Source: Neoceratodus forsteri (Eukaryota > Chordata > Ceratodontiformes > Ceratodontidae). Taken from it: a DNA stretch of 64,000 nucleotides. The stretch is taken from NCBI GenBank assembly GCA_016271365.2, contig CM057458.1, forward strand, positions 204,262,501 through 204,326,500, read 5' to 3'. The notes beneath the pieces are model-generated. The model ran no database searches. It saw nothing but the letters and a program-made list of their open reading frames with translations, and was not told where the DNA came from. Shown here in pieces: positions 56,641 to 64,000 of the stretch. The number at the start of each line of letters is the position of its first letter. The first letter of the stretch is position 1. Made by a program: the position numbers and the translations under genes.

Positions 56641-57079
56641 ACCACTTTTATTTATTTATTTAGTTTTTTGTTGACCAGGTAAGTGCACTAGACAAATCCT
56701 GCCTATTTTCAGGCTCAACCCAGGGGAGGAGGATACAGGTGAATGACAACTGACCTTGAACCAGATTAAGCTGTTGGTGGTATTTTTAGTGAATAAGGGA
56801 AATTTGGCCAGGACACCGAGGAAATTCCCCTACTCTTTTCAATAAGTGCCATGGAATCTTTAACATCCACCTGAGCTACCACCAATCCAGGCAGATGGGA
56901 CCTCGGTTTAACGTCTCATCTGAAAGAAGGCACCTCAGAAGTGCAGCACCCCTCTCATGGTGCACTACAGTGTCAGTTCTGAGATATTAACCCAAGTGCC
57001 AGATGTGGGAACTGAACCCACAGCCCTCTGATCTCCCAGCCTCAGAAGTGAGTGTGCTACCTACTGAGCCACTGACACT
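56641..57079 (-). mobile_element. tRNA-derived SINE, complete
   Basis: On the minus strand it begins 'agtgtcagtggctcagtagg' with the pol III A box TGGCTCAGTAG (fits TRGYNNANNNG) and, ~50 bp on, the B box GGTTCAGTTCC (one mismatch to GGTTCRANNCC). The body contains 'tttcagatgagacgttaaac' and 'gttaaagattccatggcact', and it ends with an AAAT repeat tail (AAATAAATAAATAAA). TGTGCC at 56635-56640 and 57080-57085 is the likely target duplication. It lies inside the right arm of the palindromic element. About 440 bp long. Confidence 0.85.
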
Positions 57080-57118
57080 TGTGCCTTTGCCAGGTGCAAT
57101 TCTGAATATTGGGGCTTA

Positions 57119-57960
57119 AGTCTTTTTCCAAACCTATTTTGTTCAGAAGCATATTCAGCTTCATACACCAGCATTGTTCATTTTTACCTACAGTATATCA
57201 CAGCCTTCTTCCCTTAGACAACTTAAACAGCAATTTGGGTATGATGAAACAAGAATTCTGTACCAAAATTTAATTGCTATTTTTTGTGCCCTAACCCTAA
57301 TGGAGTATGTCCCTGTCTCTGTACGTATCATTGCAGTATGAGTGAATCTGGAATCTCCCAATAGTGTTTTGAAGAACATATTTTGTACTTTTTCTAGTTC
57401 ACCAGCATTGCCCAAAATATGCCAGATCTCTGAGGCGTATGACATCTGGGTTGAGATCTTAGCCTCATAACATTTTGCCTGGGCTATATATGAAATTTGG
57501 GCATGAGTGTTGGCAAATCAGCTTATGGCCATCAGAGACTTATTAACCTTCTCCTTTGTTTTCTGTACATGCACTGACCAGGTTAGTTGTTTTGTTAACC
57601 ATACTCCCAAGTAGCAATTAACAAAATGAGTCAACTTCTTCAAAGTTTTGATTCCCCACTATCCAGATTTTTTGAGCAGAATACCCATTTTCAAAGACCA
57701 AGATCTTTGTCTTCTGTACATTAAGTTCTAAATCAATTTTCATAAGTGTGTTCATAATTGAATTCAGGGCTCACTTTGGTCACAGTGGAGTCTGTGAGAC
57801 TATAATCACATCGTCTGCGTAGAGCATAATTTTTACAGGGAGGTCCCCAATCCGGGGAGGGAAGGTATCTACCAGATGTATGTCCTCCACCACTTTCTCA
57901 ATATATATATTAAAGAGGGTGGGGGCCAAATGCAGTCTTTTAACCTGCTGTGGCTCCATT
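57119..57960 (-). pseudogene. Split LINE-N: reverse transcriptase segment
   Basis: Minus strand: 'HLAPTLFNIYIEKVVEDIHL' then 'PVKIMLYADDVIIVSQTP' (57.79-57.93 kb), RT motifs with intact YADD. Next come thumb sequences and, at 57188-57445, 'MSYASEIWHILGNAGELEKV' and 'QNMFFKTLLGDSRFTH', then 'SIRVRAQKIAIKFWYRILVS'. The copy continues at 52233 after the inserted element. Truncated 5' at about 57.96 kb. Confidence 0.75.
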
Positions 57961-58660
57961 AAAAGGTAAAATGAAAAAAGTCACTTTTAAGTGCACATCA
58001 GAACAACCTAAAGCCACTCTTAATTTTGTTCATAAAGACGCTCCTAAAGGAACAAAGCCAGCACACTGTTCTTTCATCCTAGTCTGTGTTTATGGTATTT
58101 GTGATGGAGTAATACTAAAGTAGGAGGTCACAGATATAGATATTTGATTGCCAAACCCAATCCACTCTCACAAATGGCTCCTAATAGGAGTCCCATTGCA
58201 GAATGTCTATTTGTACTTATTAACCATCTGAAATCCACTTCATTGTACCCCACAGCATCTCCAGTCAAAAGGAGTCTTGCATAAGCTTACCTTTTTAAAA
58301 CAGGACACCTGAGGCATTTGTCTGACAGTACTTAACAAAGTGTCTCCATTTTAAATACAGGGATCAGGTTGTGGTAAAATGCTTGATTTAGTTTAAATTA
58401 TTAAAACAGCAGCTCTATCGACCTGTATACAATTCAGGGAGCTATTAAAAAAGGCAAAGTCATTCCATATTCATTCTTGCAGTCTTCACCTCCATCTCCC
58501 ATGTTTCAGAGTACTCCTTAGATATCTCTAAAACTAGACACAGGAGGAGCAGTAATTTCCTCCCACACCATCCACCCTGGCCCTGACCTCTATTAAATGG
58601 ACAGTGGGGTTGGAGCCAAGAGGGAGGAGTGTCCTGACTTTAGAGGATTTTAAACAATAT
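57961..58660. other. Unassigned sequence
   Basis: No motif or repeat identified between LINE-N and the 5' flank of CR1-I. Confidence 0.4.
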
Positions 58661-59043
58661 TGACCAGATTAAGCAAGTGTACAAGTTGCTAGGGCAGCTC
58701 TGGCAGGTTGTGTGGTGGCTGTGGTGCAGATCATTGGTGCAGGCTCAGTGGCTGCTGTGGTGAAAATTTTTGGTTTGGGCACTGTAACTAAGGGTGCAGG
58801 CAAAATTAGGGTAGTCCTGATCAGGGGAAGGTACTGAAGCACTGATCATTTGGGAACCTTGTTGGGTTGTGAAAGCTGGGAGAAAGGGAAAGTACATATT
58901 GTATGTGGGAAATTGCTAGAAAGGTGTTATTGAAAGAGAAGTGGGGCTTGACAAAAGATGCATGATAGGATGGGGAAGGCCCTCAAGTCACTAAAGCAGG
59001 CATCTTTGGGAGGGTGGGTGGGTGCACAGGGGTGGGCGGCCAT

Positions 59044-60340
59044 GTGTACTAGACTGGGCTTGGAATTTGGGGTTGCCCAGTGTGCCGCCAGCTGGCAAAG
59101 CTCCAGGAGGAAATGGAAGGAGTTTGGAGACAGCAAGGAGAGTGGAAAATGAGGGGGCAAGGGGTTGCCTACAAAAATACACTGGGTGCTGAAACCTCAG
59201 GCACAAGGAGAGGAAATGGAGGTACTCTGGGAGAGCAGGGGCATCCTGGCAGGAGGAGCCCAGAATGCAGGAGTGCCCATATAACCCAGCAGTGGGAGGA
59301 GGGTGTCAAGGGAGACCCAAGGGATAGGACTGAAAGGGGTCCAAGGGTAGTGGGTGGGGGGTGTGGGGGCCCCAGATCAGGACTCCACAAGATGGCACAG
59401 ATTGGGGCTGCAAGAGTGGGACCTGGAACATCTGTGCAGGAACAGCAAGGACAGGGCAATGAAGAAACTGTCCGGGAACAAGCCAGGCAGGACGCAGGGA
59501 TGCTGGGGACAGGGGCTTTGGCAGGAAGGGAAATGGAGCAGGGTCCAGAAATGAAGCTTGGAGTACAAGGGACAGAAGGGAAAGCTTTGGGGAGGAGTGA
59601 TCAAATGGAGCAAGGCACAAGGGTGGATAGCACCATAGAAGAGCCAGAAAACCAGGATTTGGGTCAGGGAGGTGAGCATGATTGGGAAAGGGAGTATCGT
59701 GAAGATTCAGCAGAAGAGGAAAATGGTGGCACAAAGGAACCAGAAAGGGGCACAGGGAAGTGAGCAGGGGGAGGATGGGGCTCAGGAAGTTTCAGGGGGA
59801 GGAGATAGCAAGGGAAAGGATGGGGAAAAATTGGGAAAGAGGAGGAAAAAGGGGATAGAGTCTTAATAGTGGGGGACTGTATTATAAAAGGAGTTACATG
59901 GGGAGAAGGGGCGCGAGAGGGGAGAAAATATGAGTGGAGTGCCTGCCAGGTATGATGGCAGCCAAAGTTATGCATTGGATCCCCACGAGGGGGAGGGGAC
60001 TAGATGAGAAAACTCATCTGATCTTCCACCTAGGCACAAATGACCTTGCAAGGAGCAGTGTGATGGAGGTGCAGGCTAGGTTTATGGCACTGGTTAGGTT
60101 CTGCAGCAGCTTGGACTTTAAATCCTTGTCCTTCTCTGAGGTGCTGCCAGTACCAAGGGCCAGCATGAAGGGGAGGCAAAGTATAGAGGAGTTCAATAGA
60201 TGGCTTGCAGGTTGGTGTGCCCAGAAGGGGTATGGTGTGATAGGAGATTAGGGTTCAACATGGAGTGACAAGAGCCTCTATGCTCCAGATAGGCTGCACC
60301 TAAATGGGGAAGGGAAAGCAGTGCTTAAATGCAAACTGGA
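59044..60340 (+). pseudogene. CR1-I ORF1: esterase protein with GDS-to-GDC change
   Basis: 'LGIWGCPVCRQLAKLQEEME' then 'GVWRQQGEW' is the Cys-containing N-terminus and start of the coiled coil, corresponding to 'LGFPFCRTVEELQRELW' in CR1-G. A long Gly/Glu/Arg-rich low-complexity linker follows (to about 59.76 kb; 227-residue open frame). After frame changes 'VLIVGDCIIKGV' (59.86-59.9 kb) aligns with the SGNH block I, but the catalytic Ser is Cys. 'HLIFHLGTNDLAR' holds GTND, 'SLSFSEVLPVPRA' and 'IEEFNRWLAGWCAQKGYGVI' follow, and 'PDRLHLNGEGKAVL' (60.28-60.34 kb) holds DxxH. The linker is much longer than in CR1-G. Confidence 0.8.
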
Positions 60341-60507
60341 TGATTATGTTGATAGAAGCTGCCATTTAAACTAAACAAAGGGGGAGGGCAGGGGGAAGCC
60401 CTGTAGATGAGGCAAGAGGCAGGGGGCAGCAAAAAAGCTACCCACACAGCCAGAGGGTATGAGGCAAAATATATAGGACAGGAGGAAAGAGGGGGGTGGA
60501 GGGTCAT

Positions 60508-61508
60508 GTGTGCAAATTCCAGAAGTCTGAGGAGAAAGATTCCAGATCTAACAGCCAAAATGGTTGAGGAGGGCCTTAACATCATGGGGGTAATGGAAAA
60601 ATGATGCCACCAGGAACAGGGATGGGAAATGGAGATACCAGGATACAAATTGTTCAGGAGGGACAGGGTGGAAAAGAGAGGGGGAGTTGCACTCTACGTA
60701 AAGGAGAGTATCAGGGCATCAGAATTGCAGGGTAAGTGGGGAGAAGTGGAAGGACTCTGGGTCTCGTTGCCGGTGGGGAAGGGGGAGACAGTGTGTATGG
60801 GGGTGGTTTACAGGCCCCCGGCACAACAGGAATTGGTGGATAGAAGCATGGCTGACAAATTCATGAGAATGGCAGCAAGGGGGGAAGTGGTGCTGATGGG
60901 GGACCTGAACCTACCGAACATAGACTGGAGCACCCTTTCGGCTGCTTCAACCAGTAGCAGGGAAATATTGGACTCCCTGTAAATTGGCCCTCCTAAATCA
61001 ACTGGTCAGGGAGCCAACCAGGGCAGGAGCTACTCTTGATCTAGTTCTGACAAATGGGGACTGGGTAGGAAATGTATCAGTGGAGGAACATCTTGGTACG
61101 AGTGACCACAATACGGTCAGATTTGGAATAAGGAACACTGCAGAGATTCACCAGTCTAGGTTAAAGGTGCTCGACTTCAAGAGGGCAAACTTTGAGAAAA
61201 TGGGAGAAATAGTGGCAAGGGCTTTGGAAGGGGTAGAGGATTTGACAGAGGTAGAGGCAATGTGGGGGAGGATAAAAGAAGCTAATGTAGAGGCCATGGA
61301 CATCTGTGCCAAGAGAACAAATAAAAATAAGAGAAGGAGGAAACCTCTATGGTATACTAGGGAAGTAGTAAAAAAGGTAAAGACAAAGAGGAAAGCCTTC
61401 AGGAAGTTCAAAGAAACACAAGCGGAAGTGGACTGGGGAAAATACCAGGTGAGCCAGAGAGAAGCCGTGGTAGAGGTAAGGAGGGCAAAGGCACAGACAG
61501 AAGAGTGA
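60508..61508 (+). pseudogene. CR1-I ORF2: APE endonuclease and linker
   Basis: 'CANSRSLRRKIPDLTAKMVE' starts the domain; the ETW block is broken by a stop ('IMGVMEK'). Then 'KRGGVALYVKESI', 'MGVVYRPPAQQELVDRSMAD', 'VVLMGDLNLPNIDWSTL' (GDFN to GDLN), a stop at about 60.98 kb, 'LNQLVREPTRAGATLDLVLT', 'EEHLGTSDHNTVRFG' with the SDH signature, and the linker 'KRRRKPLWYTREVVKKVKTK'. Only single stops interrupt the frame between 60.63 and 61.5 kb, so decay is modest. Confidence 0.9.
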
Positions 61509-61538
61509 ATAGCGAGAAGGGTCTAAAAGGGGAATAAG

Positions 61539-62486
61539 ATGTTCTTTCAGTATGTAAGTGAAAAGAGGAAGACTAGGCAGGGAGTACTCCAGTTAAAAAT
61601 AAACAAGGGGGAGATGCTACAAGGGGACAGAGAGAAAGCGGACCTGCTAAACAGCTATTTTTGCTCAGTGTTCAATAGGGAGGGAGAAGATGAAGGCAGC
61701 AAAGCAGGGAAAGAAATGGCAGGGGAGGTGGAGATGAGGCCCGTTCTCATGGAGGAACTGTTGGGGGAACTAGGCTGCATGAAAGTGGACAGGGCAATGG
61801 GGCCGGATGGGGTGCACCCAAGGGTGTTAAGGGAACTAAAGGAGGTAGTGGCAGTACCATTAACTGCACTCTTCAATTGGTCTCTGGAGACTGGGGTGGT
61901 GCTGGAAGACTGGAGGTAGGCAAACGTGGTCCCACTGCATAAGGGGGGAAGGAGGGAGGAAGTGAGAAACTACAGGCTCATGAGCTTGACATCGGTGGTA
62001 GGCAAGCTCATGGAGAAACTAATAAAAGACAGGATCACCAACTACCTGGAGGAAAACGGCCTGATGAATCTAAGGCAACATGGTTTTACTAGGGGCAGAT
62101 CCTGTCAAACAAATTAGATAGAGTTTTGTGATGGGGTCACCAAGGAACTGGATCAGGGGAGGGAGGTAGATGTGGCTTATTTGGATTTCAAGAAGGCATT
62201 TGACTCCGTGCCCCGTGGTAGACTGCTGTGAAAAATGTCAGGCCTGGGGCTGGGGTAGAGGGTAGTTAAATGGGTGGAAAACTGGCTGAGGGACAGGAGG
62301 AAGAGGGTCATAATTAATGGGGTGGCATCTGGAGAGGGCAAGGTCACAAGCGGGGTCCCTCAGGGATCAGTGCTGTGGCCCCTACTATTGAATATATTTG
62401 TAGGGGACATTGTGGAGGGCCTTAAGGGAGGTGTGAGTCTGTTTGTGGATGATATCAAAATCTGCAATAGGGTGGACACGCAGTAA
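61539..62486 (+). pseudogene. CR1-I ORF2: reverse transcriptase
   Basis: 'MKVDRAMGPDGVHPRVLREL' and 'LFNWSLETGVVLEDWR', stop, 'VVPLHKGGRREEVRNYRLMS' and 'LTSVVGKLMEKLIKDRITNY', 'LRQHGFTRGRSCQTN', stop, 'VDVAYLDFKKAFDSVPRG' (62.17-62.22 kb, catalytic Asp kept), stops near 62.23-62.26 kb, 'WVENWLRDRRKRVIINGVAS', 'KVTSGVPQGSVLWPLLLNIF' and 'GVSLFVDDIKICNRVDTQ' (FADD to FVDD). The blocks are in near-canonical order with point-mutation stops rather than large deletions. Confidence 0.9.
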
Positions 62487-62498
62487 GGGGTAAACAAA

Positions 62499-63240
62499 AT
62501 GCAGAGAGATTTGGGGAGGCTTGAGGCATGGTCAAAGAGGTGTCAGCTTGCATTCAATACAGAAAAGTGTAGAATCATACATCTTGGCTACAGGAATCAG
62601 AGGGCAGGGTACTGTATGGGAGGCAGAGATCTGGAGGTAATGGAAAGAGAAAGGGACCTATGCATCATTATATCGGGGGACCTGAAGGTGGAAAAGCATT
62701 GCGGGAGGGCAGTGGCTAGGGGGAGTGGAATGCTGGATGCATCGGAAGGGGGTTTACCAGTAGAAATAGGGAGGTCATAGTACTCTTGTACACCCATCTG
62801 GTGAGACCGCATTTGGAGTACGGAGTCCAGTTCTGGAGGCCATACCTCAAAAAGGATGTGGGGAGGCTGGAGCAGGTTCAGAGGAGAGCGACAAAGATGG
62901 TAAAAGGGTTAAGCCACCTATCCTATGAAGAAAGGTTGAGGGATCTGAACATGTACTCCCTGGAACAGAAGAGGGAGAGGGGGGACATGATCGAGACCTT
63001 CAAGTACCTTAAGGGTGTAAACAGGGCACCAGTGGAAAGCATCTTCCAGATGAAGGGTAATCAGAGGACGAGGGGGCATGGCCTGCAGGGGGAAGGGGGC
63101 AGTTGAGGGGTAACATTAGGAAATACTATTTTACAGAGAGAGTGGTGGAAAGGTGGAACAGACTTCTGGAGGTGGTCATTGAAGAAGAAACAGTGGAGGG
63201 ATTCAAAAGGGATGGGACAACCACAGAAGAGTGTTAAGGG
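62499..63240 (+). pseudogene. CR1-I ORF2: thumb and C-terminus
   Basis: 'WSKRCQLAFNTEKCRIIHLG', 'RERDLCIIISGDLKVEKHCG', a frameshift near 62.75 kb, 'VRPHLEYGVQFWRPYLKKDV', 'QRRATKMVKGLSHLSYEERL', 'EQKRERGDMIETFKYLKGVN', 'FQMKGNQRTRGHGLQ', a stop at 63.105 kb, then 'YYFTERVVERWNRLLEVVI'. Typical CR1 end; followed by a ~100-bp 3' UTR. Confidence 0.9.
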
Positions 63241-63347
63241 TGGGGGAGCGCAGGTCCAAGCAGATAGCTGGACAAATAGACAGATTCGGTGGGCCTGGTC
63301 AGTCCTTTTCTGTCGTCACACTTCTATGAATGTATGAATGTATGAAT

Positions 63348-63721
63348 CTCCCACTTCAGCTCTAGTTCTGACATACACATCTTATGGAGACCTGTGAAAA
63401 AATTAGAACAAAAGTGCTCCACTAGAGCAATAACTCTGGAGGTCTAGAAATCAAACCCTGGTAACCCCGAGCCCAGGGCAACAATATCATACCTTTTAAA
63501 GACTTAATCAAGCCTATCAGCACTCAAGGTGCCACTGCAGTCTCAAGCCTTCTCTTTTCCTCTTTCCACTCAAGGGATATCCCAGTTCCATTAAAACTCC
63601 AACAAAGCCTGAAATTTAATGTTTCAGGACTCAGTGCATCATCCAAGCACTATCATGCTGGCAACAAGTGTCCAAATCAACATCACAACAAACGAGGGAA
63701 TTCAAAATCAACATCTTCACA
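63348..63721. other. Unassigned sequence
   Basis: No gene or repeat recognised between CR1-I and CR1-J. Confidence 0.4.
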
Positions 63722-64000
63722 AGGACATACTGTAGACAGGATGGAGGCAGTCTAGAGGAGGGCAACTAAAATGGTGTAGGGTCTGCACTAGAAGTCATAT
63801 GAAGAAAGACTAAAGGAGCTTAATATGTATGCCCTCAAGGAAAGGAGGGAGAGGAGGGACATGATAGAAAATTTCAAGTGCCTCAAGGGGAATCAACAAA
63901 GTCCAAGAGGGTAGCATTTTTCAGAAAAAGAGATGTGCAAGAACAAGGGGGCACAATTTGAAGACAGAAGGGAGGGGACGGATCAGGGGCAACATGAGGA
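63722..64000 (+). pseudogene. CR1-J: CR1 ORF2 C-terminal fragment, continues past the window
   Basis: Begins inside the thumb ('KDIL.TGWRQ') and reads across a frameshift 'TKMV.GLH.KSYEERLKELNM', 'YALKERRERRDMIENFKCLK', 'IFQKKRCARTRGHNLKTEGR'. Nearly the same residues occur in CR1-H. 5' truncated at 63.72 kb; the 3' end lies beyond 64.0 kb. Confidence 0.85.

Larger units (their letters stand above)
52237..57115. mobile_element. Palindromic Harbinger-like TIR element, nested
   Basis: The ends 'GGCTGAGATATTC' (52237) and, inverted, 'GCCCCAATATTC' (ends 57115) with following 'ttgcacctggca' form TIRs. TTA flanks both sides (52234-52236, 57116-57118), the TWA-type 3-bp duplication of PIF/Harbinger elements. 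The two arms (52237-53013 and 55839-57115 minus the SINE) are inverted copies throughout; the inner 400 bp match best, e.g. 'actgtaatagtcagtcac' opposite 'gtgactattacagt'. Each arm holds about four ~70-bp units ('ccctggtggtccagtggtac'). CR1-H occupies the exact centre and a SINE the outer right arm. No transposase. Without the insertions the element is about 1.6 kb and almost wholly palindromic. Confidence 0.8.
58661..63347 (+). mobile_element. CR1-I: near full-length CR1 LINE
   Basis: Plus-strand element of about 4.7 kb: G-rich 5' region (from about 58.66 kb; exact start unknown), ORF1 (about 59.04-60.33 kb), ORF2 (60.5-63.2 kb) and a tail of TATGAATG octamers (63325-63347). Strongly purine-rich coding strand. 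It differs from CR1-G and CR1-H in tail and protein sequence, so it is a separate subfamily. ORF2 has many stops. Confidence 0.9.

Noticed and set aside
57030..57079. tRNA-like sequence with A and B boxes
   Set aside because: It is the head of a SINE; the cloverleaf is not complete and it continues into a SINE body with a tail and a target duplication.
59169..59975. Long minus-strand open frames opposite CR1-I ORF1
   Set aside because: Antisense shadows of a purine-rich coding strand; Pro/Leu/Ser-rich with no motif.

Overview
This window reads as intergenic DNA from a large, repeat-rich, non-mammalian vertebrate genome. Support for that comes from many CR1-clade LINEs with the typical 3' end (short TCTATGTT-like repeats), L2-type LINEs, an L1-type ORF1 fragment, tRNA-headed SINEs, TIR-bearing non-autonomous DNA transposons, and AT/GA/GT microsatellites. 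An amphibian, lungfish or non-avian reptile would fit; the sequence alone does not decide. I recognise no host protein gene, tRNA or rRNA gene. Every coding trace belongs to a retrotransposon and carries stops or frameshifts.

Layout. 0-3.4 kb: CR1 tail, a GC-rich minisatellite and unassigned sequence. 3.46-5.37 kb: a probable 1.9-kb solo LTR. 5.8-7.9 kb: SINE, LINE C-terminus, AT-rich tandem repeat, CR1 3' half. 8.0-9.9 kb: first copy of a modular, palindrome-rich repeat family (modules called a, b and c here). 9.95-16.45 kb: an L2/Rex-like LINE on the minus strand (LINE-K) with a repetitive 5' side. 16.6-18.6 kb: CR1-C (+). 18.6-20.5 kb: a second L2/Rex-like LINE (LINE-L, minus), followed by 118-bp and 325-bp tandem arrays at 21.4-23.5 kb that are interrupted upstream by a foldback insertion with 15-bp direct repeats. 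23.99-25.4 kb: modular family again. 25.8-28.5 kb: an L2 LINE (LINE-M, minus). 28.5-29.4 kb: minisatellite and palindromic MITEs. 30.4-44.4 kb: the densest stretch of the modular palindromic family, with CR1-D, an L1 ORF1 piece, LINE-O, CR1-E, an 890-bp TIR element and a 599-bp TTAA-flanked palindromic MITE nested in it. 46.3-50.6 kb: near full-length CR1-G (minus) with ORF1 (SGNH esterase) and ORF2. 51.5-58 kb: a LINE split by a 4.9-kb palindromic, TTA-flanked Harbinger-like element, itself carrying CR1-H at its centre and a SINE in one arm. 58.7-63.35 kb: second near full-length CR1 (CR1-I, plus). 63.7 kb to the end: start of another CR1 fragment.

The working logic is nested transposition, not gene cooperation. 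LINE copies (endonuclease plus reverse transcriptase) can mobilise themselves and probably SINEs. The TIR and foldback elements have no transposase here and would need one in trans. The most unusual content is the palindrome-rich modular family and the nested palindromic Harbinger-like locus.
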